Origin: Erythrobacter sp. HKB08
GTDB taxonomy: Bacteria; Pseudomonadota; Alphaproteobacteria; Sphingomonadales; Sphingomonadaceae
Direction of reading: 5' to 3'
DNA length: 64,000 bases
Assembly (NCBI RefSeq): GCF_004114695.1
Contig: NZ_CP035310.1
Location: forward strand, 806,001 to 870,000
The notes under the pieces were generated by a model. It was not told the origin of the DNA and ran no database searches. It saw only the letters and a list, made by a program, of their open reading frames with translations. This document shows positions 1 to 10,180 of this stretch, piece by piece. Position 1 is the stretch's first letter. Every line of letters starts with the position of its first letter. A program made the position numbers and the translations under genes.

Positions 1-223
1 CGGCGAGGGTCACACCGTGCCGGGTCGCGGTCCGCGCTTCGGCCGCGCGCTTGGCGGCGGTGATCAATGCCTTGGACGGCACGCAGCCGTTGTTGAGGCA
101 TTCGCCGCCCATCTTGTGGCCTTCGATCAGCGCGGCCTTCAGCCCGAACAGCGCGACACCGCCCGCTGCGGTCAGGCCGGCAGCGCCGCCGCCTATCACG
201 ATAACGTCATGGGTGAATTTCAT
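1..223 (-). CDS. FAD-dependent pyridine nucleotide-disulfide oxidoreductase (mercuric reductase-like), N-terminal part
   Basis: Only the first 74 or so codons lie in the window, starting at the ATG at 223 and running off the left edge. The protein opens with a dinucleotide-binding motif (GGGAAGL, about residues 11-17) followed by GGECLNNGCVPSKA, the redox-active CxxxxC disulfide of class I flavin disulfide reductases such as mercuric reductase and dihydrolipoamide dehydrogenase. This half binds FAD and passes electrons from NAD(P)H through the disulfide. The substrate cannot be told from this fragment. The gene is divergent from arsM, and such oxidoreductases are often found with arsenosugar genes, so a role in that pathway is inferred rather than shown. 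Confidence 0.85.
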   Translation of the reverse strand, partial: MKFTHDVIVIGGGAAGLTAAGGVALFGLKAALIEGHKMGGECLNNGCVPSKALITAAKRAAEARTATRHGVTLA

Positions 224-335
224 TGTTCCCCTCACGTAACCTTATATGGCTTCGAGACGAAGCGGTTATTGGGGCGGTTATTGGGCGCAACGCCGATCAT
301 GGCCCTCCATTCGGAGCCGGGGGACTGGAAGTTAC

Positions 336-1388
336 ATGAATATCGAAAACAGCCGGGACTATTACGGCAAGGTCCTGCAAGGATCGGACGACCTCAAGAC
401 CGACGCCTGCTGCACGCTTGAAGCTCCTCCGCCGGAAATCATGGCCGCCATGCGCAATGTCCACGAGGACGTGCGAGCGCGCTACTATGGCTGCGGCCTC
501 GTCGCCCCGCAGGCGATCGAGGGGTGCCACATCCTCGACCTCGGTTCGGGCAGCGGGCAGGATGCCTATATCCTCGCACAGCTGGTCGGCGAGAACGGCA
601 GCGTCACCGGCGTCGACACGACGCCCGAACAGCTCGCCGTCGCAAACCAGCACCTCGAATGGCACCGCGAGAAATTCGGCTATGCGAAATCGAATGTCGC
701 CTTCGTCGAGGGCGATATCGAACAGCTCGACGCGCTCGGCCTGCCCGAGGGGCATTTCGACGTCATCGTGTCGAACTGCGTCATCAACCTCGTCGCCGAC
801 AAGCAGGCGGTATTTGCCGCTGCATACAAGCTGCTGAAGCCGGGCGGCGAGATGTATTTCTCCGATGTCTATGCCGATCGCCGGGTGCCAGCGCAGTTGC
901 AGGCGGACCCGGTGCTGCATGGTGAATGCCTGTCCGGCGCGCTCTACTGGGGCGACTTCATCGCGCAGGCGAAGGCTGCCGGTTTCGCCGACCCGCGGCT
1001 CGTTACCAGCCGCCCGCTCGGCATCGGCGATCCGGCGGTGGCTGAAAAGCTCGACGGCATCGCCTTCTATTCGGCGACCTATCGCCTGTTCAAACTCGAC
1101 CTCGAGATGCAGTGCGAGGATTATGGCCAGGCGGTGCGCTACAAGGGCAGCGTGCCGGGGCAGGAGCGGGTCTTCGAGCTCGACGGCCACCACCATATCG
1201 AGCGCGGGCGCATGTTCCCGATCTGCGGCAACAGCTGGAAGATGCTCGCCGGCACGCGCTTTGCCGAACACTTCGAGTTCTTCGGCGACTTCTCGACCCA
1301 TTACGGCGTTTTTTCCGATTGCGGCATCGCCGTTCCCTTCGGGGCGGGCGAAGGCTCGACCCCCGATACGCCGGCCGCCTGCTGCTGA
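336..1388 (+). CDS. arsM: Arsenite S-adenosylmethionine methyltransferase (AS3MT/ArsM type)
   Basis: A 350-residue cytoplasmic class I methyltransferase that transfers methyl groups from SAM to trivalent arsenic. The SAM-binding motif LDLGSGSGQD is at about residues 67-76. All four cysteine positions of the animal AS3MT family are present: Cys25/26 in the DACC segment, Cys53 in YYGCG, Cys148 in SNCVINL and Cys198 in GECLSGALYW. The spacing of the last three matches the family. An upstream in-frame start at 246 would add 30 unconserved residues; the ATG at 336 gives the usual N-terminus (NIENSRDYYGKVL). The stop overlaps the ATG of the next gene by one base, so the two are probably translationally coupled. 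The protein ends in a Cys-Cys pair. Methylarsenicals are the entry point to arsenosugars. Confidence 0.9.
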   Translation: MNIENSRDYYGKVLQGSDDLKTDACCTLEAPPPEIMAAMRNVHEDVRARYYGCGLVAPQAIEGCHILDLGSGSGQDAYILAQLVGENGSVTGVDTTPEQLAVANQHLEWHREKFGYAKSNVAFVEGDIEQLDALGLPEGHFDVIVSNCVINLVADKQAVFAAAYKLLKPGGEMYFSDVYADRRVPAQLQADPVLHGECLSGALYWGDFIAQAKAAGFADPRLVTSRPLGIGDPAVAEKLDGIAFYSATYRLFKLDLEMQCEDYGQAVRYKGSVPGQERVFELDGHHHIERGRMFPICGNSWKMLAGTRFAEHFEFFGDFSTHYGVFSDCGIAVPFGAGEGSTPDTPAACC

Positions 1389-2464
1389 TGCGGATACTGG
1401 TGACGGGTGCCGCCGGGCTGGTCGGCGGGGAGGTTTGCGCGCGGCTGGTCGCGGCGGGGCATAGCGTTACCGCGCTGGTCCACCGCAACCGCGACATCTG
1501 CGCGAATGACAATTCACCGGTAGCGGTCGCGCACATCCTCTCCGGCGATGTATCGCAGGACCGTTTCGGCTGGGAGGAAGCCGAGTTCGCGCGAGTTGCG
1601 GAGAGCCACGACCTGCTGATCCACTGCGCGGCTACCGTCCGCTTCGACCTCGAGGAGGATGACTACCGCGCGGTCAATGTCGGCGGCACGGCCAATGCGC
1701 TGGCGCTCGCGAAAGCAGGGGGGATGCGCTTCCTCCATGTCAGCACGGCCTATGTCTGCGGCACGCGCGATGGAGTGATCCGCGAAGGCGACCCGCTTCC
1801 CGAGAGCGGCTTTGCCAATGGCTACGAGGCGAGCAAGGCTGCGGGCGAGCGGCTGGTGAAGAGGAGCGGTCTCGACTGGGCCATCGCGCGCCCTTCGATC
1901 GTCGTCGGCGAACATGCGAGCGGCGCGATCCGCCAGTTCGACACGACCTATGCAGCCTTCAAGCTGATCGCAGAAGGCCGCGTGCGACACATGCCCGCGC
2001 GTAAAGGTGCGACGCTCGACTTCGTGCCGATCGATCATGTCGCTGGGGGTATAGTTGCGATTGCAGAGAGAATGGACGCGGCGACGGCGGACTCACCCTC
2101 CCGGGACGGCAGTTCCGGCGTCTACCACCTCGTCTCGGGCCAGCCGCTGCCGGTGGAACGGTTTACGGGTGCAATCGGCGCCTACCCGCAATTCCACGAA
2201 CCCGATCTGGTCGCACCGGAAGATTTCGACCCGGCGCAGCTGCCGGCTCTCGAACGCCGCCTGTTCCGCCGCGTGGCAGGGCTCTACGCGAGCTATTTCC
2301 AGCGCGACCCGCATTTCGACGATGCCGGCTTCCGCGCGCTGACCGGCAGGTCGTGTCCGGAGACGGGCGAGGCCTATATCCGGCGGCTCATCGACCACTG
2401 CATCGCGGTCGGTTTCCTGCCTGCTAGCGAATGTGCGGATAGTGCTCTGACAGGCGCGACCTAG
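1388..2464 (+). CDS. NAD-dependent epimerase/reductase, extended SDR family, in arsenosugar locus
   Basis: A 358-residue Rossmann-fold protein. The N-terminal motif GAAGLVGGE (residues 7-15) binds NAD(P), and YEASK (Tyr146, Lys150) is the SDR catalytic pair. A serine in the HVSTAY segment completes the triad. It resembles male-sterility/thioester reductase-like and UDP-sugar epimerase members, and the substrate is unknown. The start is the ATG that overlaps the arsM stop (TGATG). The gene probably works on a nucleotide-sugar or ribosyl intermediate in the same pathway; that is inferred from position only. Its last 41 bases overlap the 3' end of the convergent glycosyltransferase gene. Confidence 0.8.
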   Translation: MRILVTGAAGLVGGEVCARLVAAGHSVTALVHRNRDICANDNSPVAVAHILSGDVSQDRFGWEEAEFARVAESHDLLIHCAATVRFDLEEDDYRAVNVGGTANALALAKAGGMRFLHVSTAYVCGTRDGVIREGDPLPESGFANGYEASKAAGERLVKRSGLDWAIARPSIVVGEHASGAIRQFDTTYAAFKLIAEGRVRHMPARKGATLDFVPIDHVAGGIVAIAERMDAATADSPSRDGSSGVYHLVSGQPLPVERFTGAIGAYPQFHEPDLVAPEDFDPAQLPALERRLFRRVAGLYASYFQRDPHFDDAGFRALTGRSCPETGEAYIRRLIDHCIAVGFLPASECADSALTGAT

Positions 2465-3155
2465 CGCCGACGGCCCAGAGAATGCCGACCTTGAAGTAGA
2501 TCCAGTTCGCCTTGAGCGGACCCCAGGCGGCGATCCTGCGGTCGCTCGTCTCGACCACGCGGCGCACCATGCGGATCTTGCCGAGGCGCGCGAATTTCAC
2601 GCACAGGTCGGCCTCTTCCATGATCGCATCGCCCGGGGTGCAGCCGCCGATTTCGCGGAACTGCTCGCGCCGGAAGAACATCGCGTGATCGCCGAACAGC
2701 AGCCGCACGCCGCGCACGAACAGGTGCGGGCGCGTGATGAGCGGCGCGTACCAGGTCTTGATGAAATTGTGCGCGCTGGTGACCCAGCGAGTCTTGTGCT
2801 CACCGCGGATGAGCGGGGTGAAACTGGCGAGCGCGATCCGCTCGTCCGCCAGCGTCTCGCGGATGACGCTCACCATATCGCGCGGCGGCTTGGTATCGGC
2901 GTGGAGCACCACGACGAGTGGGGCGCTCGCAACCTCGACGCCGGTGTTGATCTGGTGCCCGCGCCCGGCTTCCGTCCCGATGAGGTGCCAACCAACCTCG
3001 CGCACGAGGTCGCAGGTGCGGTCGCGGCTGCCGCCATCGACCACGATCACCTCGGCAGGGGGCGGGTCGAATGCGGCGATGGTTTCGCGCAAGGCGGGCA
3101 GCGCCTTTTCCTCGTCGAGCACGGGAATGACGATGGCGACGCCGGGTGCGCTCAC
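2424..3155 (-). CDS. TIGR04283-type family 2 glycosyltransferase (arsenosugar biosynthesis-associated)
   Basis: A 243-residue GT-A fold glycosyltransferase. It has the family 2 opening IVIPVLDEEKAL near the N-terminus, the VVDGGSRDRT nucleotide-binding segment, and LHADT as the metal-binding DxD-like motif. A hydrophobic segment lies near the C-terminus (KANWIYFKVGILWAVG). This is the short MftF-like type known as TIGR04283, which occurs next to radical SAM/selenodomain and arsenosugar genes. The start is the GTG at 3155, which overlaps the stop of the upstream gene in a GTGA arrangement and points to translational coupling. The stop codon lies 41 bases inside the convergent SDR gene. Family assignment is by recall of the type, not by search. 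Confidence 0.82.
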   Translation of the reverse strand: MSAPGVAIVIPVLDEEKALPALRETIAAFDPPPAEVIVVDGGSRDRTCDLVREVGWHLIGTEAGRGHQINTGVEVASAPLVVVLHADTKPPRDMVSVIRETLADERIALASFTPLIRGEHKTRWVTSAHNFIKTWYAPLITRPHLFVRGVRLLFGDHAMFFRREQFREIGGCTPGDAIMEEADLCVKFARLGKIRMVRRVVETSDRRIAAWGPLKANWIYFKVGILWAVGARSRLSEHYPHIR

Positions 3156-3730
3156 GGCAGGAAGTCCGGCCAGTCCTCGAGATCGGCTGCGGTATCGATG
3201 TCCGACAGCTCGGGCAGGACGGCGGCGCGCATGCCCCTTCGCACGAAACGGCGAACCGTCTCCTCGAAGACGCGCTCGGTGCTCCACGGCATGTCCTTGA
3301 AAGCGAAGCCCGCATCGCTGTTGAAGCCGAGCAGGTAATAGCCACCGTCGCGCGCCGGGCCGATCACCATCTCTTCCTTGGCGAGCGTGTCGTGCGCAGC
3401 CCACAGCAATTGCGGGGTGAGGCCGGGGCAGTCGCTGCCGATGACGATGGCGGGTGCCTCGACGCGCGCAAGCTTGTCCGACAGGTCGCCGTCGCCCTGG
3501 TCGACCACGGTCAGATCTTCGCCGAGCCCGGATTTGAAGGCATCGGGATGCGCGCCGGTCACGCGAAGCTCGAACGGGATGCCGCTCGCCCGCGCAACGC
3601 CGACGGTATGGGCGAGCAGGCGGGAGTAGATCGCCGCCGCCCCCTCTTCGCCGAACTCCGGGATCAGGCGGGTCTTCGCCTTGCCGGGTTCGGGCCAGCG
3701 GGCGAAGATCGAGAGCGTGGGGCCATGCAT
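3152..3730 (-). CDS. TIGR04282-type glycosyltransferase (DUF2064/CofC-like, arsenosugar biosynthesis-associated)
   Basis: A 192-residue nucleotidyl/glycosyltransferase-like protein. The N-terminus (LSIFARWPEPGKAKTRL) carries the glycine-lysine nucleotide loop typical of CofC/MobA-like transferases. IGSDCPGLT holds the acidic metal site, and ARDGGYYLLG and WSTERVF follow, as in DUF2064. The ATG at 3730 is preferred because it starts just before the conserved domain; the TTG at 3784 would run up to the divergent desaturase gene. It is coupled by a 4-base overlap to the TIGR04283 gene, and this pair is typical of arsenosugar loci. The exact donor and acceptor are not known from sequence. Confidence 0.82.
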   Translation of the reverse strand: MHGPTLSIFARWPEPGKAKTRLIPEFGEEGAAAIYSRLLAHTVGVARASGIPFELRVTGAHPDAFKSGLGEDLTVVDQGDGDLSDKLARVEAPAIVIGSDCPGLTPQLLWAAHDTLAKEEMVIGPARDGGYYLLGFNSDAGFAFKDMPWSTERVFEETVRRFVRRGMRAAVLPELSDIDTAADLEDWPDFLP

Positions 3731-3783
3731 CGCGCCTGCCGTAACGGCTCGACGAAAGGCTGGCCATAGGGCATGGGCGGGCA

Positions 3784-4572
3784 ATGTCTCGCGGCAAGAC
3801 CCTTTTCGCGATTGCAGCCGGCGCCGCCGTGGTCGGGCTGATGATCGCCGAGCGCAAGCGGCCGCTCCGCCAGCAGACCCAGCCCGACATCACGCGCAAC
3901 CTGCGCAATTTCGCAATGGGCGCAAGCTGCGCGGTCATCGTCTCGGCAATCGAGGAACCGCTGTGCCAGCGCATCGCGGCGAAGAACCTCTCCGAGCGGC
4001 GCGGCTTCGCACAATGGATGCCGAAACCGCTTCGCGTCCTCGCCGGCGTGGCAGCGATGGATTACGGTTTCTACCTGTGGCACGTCGCGACGCACAAGGT
4101 GCCGTTCCTGTGGCGTTTCCACCGGGTCCACCATATCGACCGCGACATGGACATGAGCACCGCGGTGCGGTTCCATTTCATCGACATGCTGGTCTCGCTG
4201 CCGTGGCGCCTGGTGCAGGTCCGCCTGTCGGGTGTGAGCCCGAAATCGATGCGCCTCTGGCGCAATTTCTTCAACGCCTCGATCCTGTTCCACCATTCGA
4301 ACCTGCGCTTGCCCGACGGGATGGACGAAACGCTCTCGCTCGTCCTGACGACGCCGAAGATGCACGGCATCCACCACTCGAAGCGGGTCGAGGAGATGGA
4401 CAGCAACTGGACCAGCGGCCTCAGCTTCTGGGACCGGCTCCACGGCACCTTCCGCAGCAGCCCGCCGCCCGAAGCGATCGATATCGGCGTCGACGACATC
4501 CATGCCGACATGGACGTGGTGTTCACCCGCAGCCTCGTCGCCCCGTTCGAGGACCAGCCCGAGCGGCGCTAG
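3784..4572 (+). CDS. Sterol desaturase/fatty acid hydroxylase superfamily membrane protein
   Basis: A 262-residue integral membrane di-iron oxygenase. The histidine clusters of the superfamily are present: HVATH followed by HRVHH (about residues 100-118), HHSN (about 171) and HGIHHS (about 196). These bind two irons and, with O2 and an electron donor, hydroxylate or desaturate lipid-like substrates. Hydrophobic segments occur at residues 7-25, 40-55 and around the histidine boxes. The gene is divergent from the glycosyltransferase pair with about 50 bases between starts. A sterol, carotenoid or fatty acid substrate cannot be chosen from sequence. Confidence 0.85.
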   Translation: MSRGKTLFAIAAGAAVVGLMIAERKRPLRQQTQPDITRNLRNFAMGASCAVIVSAIEEPLCQRIAAKNLSERRGFAQWMPKPLRVLAGVAAMDYGFYLWHVATHKVPFLWRFHRVHHIDRDMDMSTAVRFHFIDMLVSLPWRLVQVRLSGVSPKSMRLWRNFFNASILFHHSNLRLPDGMDETLSLVLTTPKMHGIHHSKRVEEMDSNWTSGLSFWDRLHGTFRSSPPPEAIDIGVDDIHADMDVVFTRSLVAPFEDQPERR

Positions 4573-4635
4573 GCAAATTTCGGAACCCTCTGCCCTCGCG
4601 CTCGTCATAGCGGGTGAGGCAATCGGGGACTTCGA

Positions 4636-5622
4636 GTGAACTTTCGCAAAATTCTTTTCGGACTGGTTTTCGGGCTGCTCGCTCTCATGCTGGTCGCGAG
4701 CCTCGTCTCGCTGATCGACACCAATCGCGGGATCGTGCGCATGCTCGATTTCGTGCGCGAGCCGATGATCTACCTTGCGGTCCTGCTCGGCGTCGTGGCG
4801 ATATTCGCCGTCGCGGGCCGGCGGATCATTGCCGCCGGGCTGGCAGTGCTGGTGATCGGCATCAACCTGTGGCGCATCTGGCCCTACACCGTGTTCGCTC
4901 CGACGCAGGTTCCCTTGCCCGACGATGTCGACGGCATGAGCTGCGCGAGCGTGCTCGCCTTCAACGTGCTCCAGCCGAACGATCGCTACGATGAAACCGC
5001 CGCGCTGATCGAGCGGGTCGATCCCGACATCCTGCTATTAATGGAAACCAACGAGACGTGGCTCGCCAAGCTCGAGCCGCAGCTTTCCGCCTATCCCCAC
5101 CGCGTCGACATGCCGCTCGACAACAAATACGGCATGGCCTTCGCCACCCGCCTGCCGGTCGAGAAGGCCCGCATGGTCGCGAATACCTCGGCCGACACGC
5201 CGACGCTTTATGCGACCTTGCAGATGGAAGACGGCGCGCGCTTCGAAGTCATTGGCCTGCACCCGCGCCCGCCACTGCCGGGCGAAAGCACGGCCAAGCG
5301 CGATGCCAATATCGCCAGGGCCGGGCGCGAGACGCCCGACAGCCTGCCGAACGTGCTGGCGATCGGCGATTTCAACGACGTTCCGTGGTCGCGCACGACC
5401 CAGAATTTCGTCCATGAAGGCGGCTATCTCGATCCGCGCGCCGGTCGCGGGAGCTTCGCGACCTTCCCTGCTGACTATGTCTTCGTCGGCTGGCCGCTCG
5501 ACCAGATCTTCATCAAGGAAGGCGTTCGCGTCGAAAGTTTCGAAATCGGCGAGGATGTCGGCTCGGACCACCTGCCGCTCATCGCGCGGGTGTGCGTCGA
5601 TCCGGCGAGCGGTGGCAGCTAG
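4636..5622 (+). CDS. Membrane-anchored endonuclease/exonuclease/phosphatase family protein
   Basis: A 328-residue protein with N-terminal hydrophobic helices (about residues 8-25, 38-57 and 62-76), followed by an EEP (DNase I-like) domain facing the periplasm. Catalytic motifs visible are the metal-binding Glu in LLLMETNE, the His in IGLHPRPP, the Asp/Asn pair in GDFNDVPW and the terminal SDHLP. Such proteins hydrolyse phosphodiesters or phosphomonoesters, often of lipids; the substrate is unknown. The start is a GTG with GGGGAC upstream. Its stop overlaps the stop of the convergent hydroxylase gene by four bases. Confidence 0.85.
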   Translation: MNFRKILFGLVFGLLALMLVASLVSLIDTNRGIVRMLDFVREPMIYLAVLLGVVAIFAVAGRRIIAAGLAVLVIGINLWRIWPYTVFAPTQVPLPDDVDGMSCASVLAFNVLQPNDRYDETAALIERVDPDILLLMETNETWLAKLEPQLSAYPHRVDMPLDNKYGMAFATRLPVEKARMVANTSADTPTLYATLQMEDGARFEVIGLHPRPPLPGESTAKRDANIARAGRETPDSLPNVLAIGDFNDVPWSRTTQNFVHEGGYLDPRAGRGSFATFPADYVFVGWPLDQIFIKEGVRVESFEIGEDVGSDHLPLIARVCVDPASGGS

Positions 5623-6401
5623 CTTCCGATCGCCTTGCGCACATCGCCGACGAAGCGGGAATTGCGCACTGCGTGATAGATCATCCGTGTCGCGATGCGG
5701 CCGGGCAGCTTCATGTCGCGCTGGACCTGCAGCATGAGCAGCACGCGCGGCTCGCTCGTCTCGTTCCAGACTTCGTGGCGATAGGTTTCGTCGAACACCA
5801 GCCATTCGCCCTCGCGCCAGCGATGGATTTGACCGTCGATCGCGATTTCGCAGCGTCCCGGTGTCGTCGGCAGCATGATCGGCAGGTGGCAGTTGAGCCA
5901 TGACTTGGTGAGGCCGCGATGGAGCGGGACATGCGTGCCCGGCTCCATGATCGAGAGGAAGGCGACGATCACGCCGGGGATCGAGGCAACCAGCTCGCTC
6001 GTGCGCGGGCAGCGCGCCTCGTTCTCGGCAGCGTGATAGCCGTAGCCCTGGAAGAAGAAGCTCTTCCACGCCGGTGTCGAGGCGATACGGCGGTGGTCGG
6101 GCGAAATCTTGCCGAAAGGCGGGATTTGCGCGCGCTCGCGGATCAGCGGCTCGATCTCTGCGCGTATCTCGCGCCAGTGCGGGGCAACTTCCGCGAGGCC
6201 GGGGACCAGTGCCGGATCGATGACCGGATCATCGCCGATGCGCGACTGGCGGGCGAGGAAGCGGTTGACCGGATCGCGCAGGCGTTTGCCGAAAGCGACG
6301 AGCCCTTTCTGGCTCGGCCGCACATAACGCTCGCCGGGTGGCGCCTGGCCCGCGCCACTTTCCGTACGAGCGACCCCTTGCTCGTCCGATTCCCTTAGCA
6401 T
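5619..6401 (-). CDS. Aspartyl/asparaginyl beta-hydroxylase domain protein
   Basis: A 260-residue Fe(II)/2-oxoglutarate-dependent oxygenase. The core has the iron ligand His in VPLHRGL and the distal His in ETYRHEVWN, with the following Arg (EPRVLL) expected to bind 2-oxoglutarate. Its family (PF05118) includes lipid A hydroxylase LpxO and AspH. The first 30 or so residues are poorly conserved in character, so a later start is possible. The substrate is not determined. The gene is convergent with the EEP gene, and the groESL terminator lies upstream of its start. Confidence 0.82.
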   Translation of the reverse strand: MLRESDEQGVARTESGAGQAPPGERYVRPSQKGLVAFGKRLRDPVNRFLARQSRIGDDPVIDPALVPGLAEVAPHWREIRAEIEPLIRERAQIPPFGKISPDHRRIASTPAWKSFFFQGYGYHAAENEARCPRTSELVASIPGVIVAFLSIMEPGTHVPLHRGLTKSWLNCHLPIMLPTTPGRCEIAIDGQIHRWREGEWLVFDETYRHEVWNETSEPRVLLMLQVQRDMKLPGRIATRMIYHAVRNSRFVGDVRKAIGS

Positions 6402-6469
6402 GGGGGCAAGGATACATCGCTCGGTGCGAAGGGATTGGCAGGAATCGACAGGCTGCCCAGTAGTGCTGG

Positions 6470-6515
6470 CAAAACGAAAAAGGCCCGGCGGATCGCTCCG
6501 CCGGGCCCCTTTTTC
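6470..6515 (-). terminator. Intrinsic terminator of the groES-groEL operon
   Basis: An 11-bp perfect stem (6482-6492 with 6497-6507) and a 4-base loop. On the minus strand it is followed by a run of U residues (TTTTTTCGTTTT). It lies 24 bases beyond the groEL stop. The plus-strand side also has five T residues, so it may work both ways. Confidence 0.9.
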
Positions 6516-6538
6516 TCGGTGTCGGATGACGCCTGGGC

Positions 6539-8224
<1,686 letters not shown>

Positions 8225-8232
8225 TCAGCGGA

Positions 8233-8520
8233 TCAGGAAATGATCCCCATGATGTCGCTTTCCTTCATGATCAGCAGGTCTTCGCCGTCGATCTTGACTT
8301 CGGTGCCCGACCACTTGCCGAACAGGACGCGGTCGCCTGCCTTCACGTCGAGGGCGATACGGTCGCCATCGTCGTCGCGGGCGCCTTCACCGACGGCGAC
8401 GACTTCGCCTTCGCTCGGCTTTTCCTGGGCGCTGTCGGGAATGATGATGCCGCCAGCGGTCTTCTGGTCGGCTTCGATGCGACGAACCAGAACGCGGTCG
8501 TGCAGCGGACGAAATGCCAT
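8233..8520 (-). CDS. groS: Co-chaperonin GroES (10-kDa chaperonin)
   Basis: A 95-residue GroES, the heptameric lid for Gro[14 protein letters not shown] is the conserved N-terminal strand, and the mobile loop that contacts GroEL is [15 protein letters not shown]. The start is the ATG at 8520; an upstream GTG-type extension to 8565 would run through the leader and is rejected. It is the first gene of the groESL operon, about 40 bases from a CIRCE operator. Confidence 0.98.
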   Translation of the reverse strand: MAFRPLHDRVLVRRIEADQKTAGGIIIPDSAQEKPSEGEVVAVGEGARDDDGDRIALDVKAGDRVLFGKWSGTEVKIDGEDLLIMKESDIMGIIS

Positions 8521-8558
8521 GTGTCTGACCTTTCTCGTAAGAGTGGTGAAAACTGTCG

Positions 8559-8585
8559 TTGGCACTCACACGGATAGAGTGCCAG
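8559..8585. promoter_or_regulatory. CIRCE operator (HrcA-binding inverted repeat) of groESL
   Basis: Inverted repeat TTGGCACTC, 9-base spacer, GAGTGCCAG. It differs from the CIRCE consensus (TTAGCACTC-N9-GAGTGCTAA) at one base in the left arm and two in the right. It lies about 40 bases upstream of the groES start, where HrcA would repress transcription until heat shock. The hrcA gene is not in the window. Confidence 0.92.
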
Positions 8586-8673
8586 CGCAGGCGCATATGT
8601 GTATGCGGCTCACGCGAGTCAACGGGGGTTCGGACAAAAAAGTTGCGGCGTTTTCGCCGAGGCGTGGCGCAGC

Positions 8674-10080
8674 CTAGGCGGCTCGCAGCGGGCGGTTGGT
8701 CAGTCCCAGCCGGTCGCGCCGGTACCAGCGCCATGTAAGCAGGATCGCGGCGAAGAAAAGGCCCGTGGCAAGGCCGATCCACACGCCCACGCCTTCGAGC
8801 GGGGTGGCAAAGCCCAACACCAACGCAACGCCGATCCCGGGCACCCAGTAGCTGAAGGCGGCGATCCACATCGGCACGCGCGTATCCTGCAGTCCGCGCA
8901 GCGCACCGGCTGCGACCGCCTGCATCCCGTCGAACAGCTGGAAGGCTGCGGCGATGACAAGGTATTTGAGCGCGAAGCCGACCAGCACGGCGTTCTTCGC
9001 ATCCCACGGATCGAGATAGATCGCGAGCAGCGGCATGGGCGCAAGGATCATCGCGCTGGCGGTCAGCGCCATGAAGCCGGTGCCGAGCGCGATGCCCGTC
9101 CAGCCTGCCCGAGCCATCCCTTCAGGATCGCGCGCGCCGTAGAAATAGCCGACCCGGATCGTCGCCGCCTGTCCGACGCCGAAAGGCACCTGGAAAGCGA
9201 GCGCGGCGATCTGCAGCGCGACCGTATGCGCGGCGAGCTGGGCGGTGCCGATATTGCCCATCAGGAAAGCGGCAGCACCGAAGATGCCCGCCTCTGCCGT
9301 GATGGTCAGCGCGATTGGCGTGCCGATGCGGATCACCTGCCAGAAGCGGTTCCAGTCCGCCGACCACCAGCGCCCGAAAATGCGGTAGCGATGCAGCCCC
9401 TTGGTCAGCCGGATGGCGAGGACATAGGCGAGCACGACCATGATCGAAGTGATGATCGTCGCAACCGCCGCACCGCGCAGGCCCAGTTCCGGCGCGCCGA
9501 AATTGCCGAAGATGAAGGCGTAGTTCGCAAACCCATTGATCAGGATGCCGAGCCCGGTGATCGCCGTCGCGAAGACCGGGCGGCCGAGCGCCGAGACATA
9601 GCTGCGCAGCACATTCGCGATCAGCATCGGGATCATCGAGAAGACGAGGATCACGTTGTAGCTCGTCGCGAGGCCGATGATCGTTTCCTGCTGGCCGGTC
9701 GCGCGCATGATCGGGCCGAGCAGCAGGCACAGCCCCATCCCTGCGATGCCGGCGATGATCGAGAGCCACAGCGCCATGCGCGTCGCGCGGCGCACCGGGC
9801 GCAGAGCAGGGCCCCGCTCGCCCAGTTCGGCGGCGATGACGGGTGCGACCGCCCCGGTCAGGCCGGACAGCGCCCACATGACGAGGCCGAACAGCGCGAC
9901 CGCGATGGCCGATGCGGCGAGCGGTTCCTCGCCGAGGCGCGCGATAAACATGACGTCGATCGCGTAGGTGAGCATCTGCAGGAGATTGGCGAGCGCCAGC
10001 GGCCAGGACAGCCGAAGCGTGGCTCCCAGTTCCATGCGCCAACCGTTTGCGGCGGCTTTCGAGGCTTGCTCAATATCCAT
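8674..10080 (-). CDS. MATE family multidrug/drug-cation antiporter (NorM-like)
   Basis: A 468-residue inner-membrane exporter with about twelve hydrophobic helices in two related halves, as in NorM. The start is ATG and a short amphipathic N-terminus precedes the first helix (LALANLLQMLTYAIDVMFI). MATE proteins expel cationic drugs or metabolites using a sodium or proton gradient; the substrate is unknown. It stands alone between the groESL leader and the DUF305 gene and is read on the same strand as both. Confidence 0.92.
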   Translation of the reverse strand: MDIEQASKAAANGWRMELGATLRLSWPLALANLLQMLTYAIDVMFIARLGEEPLAASAIAVALFGLVMWALSGLTGAVAPVIAAELGERGPALRPVRRATRMALWLSIIAGIAGMGLCLLLGPIMRATGQQETIIGLATSYNVILVFSMIPMLIANVLRSYVSALGRPVFATAITGLGILINGFANYAFIFGNFGAPELGLRGAAVATIITSIMVVLAYVLAIRLTKGLHRYRIFGRWWSADWNRFWQVIRIGTPIALTITAEAGIFGAAAFLMGNIGTAQLAAHTVALQIAALAFQVPFGVGQAATIRVGYFYGARDPEGMARAGWTGIALGTGFMALTASAMILAPMPLLAIYLDPWDAKNAVLVGFALKYLVIAAAFQLFDGMQAVAAGALRGLQDTRVPMWIAAFSYWVPGIGVALVLGFATPLEGVGVWIGLATGLFFAAILLTWRWYRRDRLGLTNRPLRAA

Positions 10081-10135
10081 GGCAGCCGGCCCGGATAGGC
10101 GCGTGCCGGGCTGCCGGGAAGGGGCGGGGGGTCAA

Positions 10136-10163
10136 GTCGCGGCGCTTTGTCGGGCGCCGCGAC
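10136..10163 (-). terminator. Hairpin after the DUF305 gene, possible terminator
   Basis: A perfect 10-bp inverted repeat (10136-10145 with 10154-10163) 17 bases beyond the stop of the DUF305-propeller gene. The minus-strand tail (TTGACCCCC) is poor in U, so it may act as an mRNA 3' stabiliser or a Rho-dependent site. Confidence 0.4.
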
Positions 10164-10180
10164 TATCGGGCAACAGCCGG

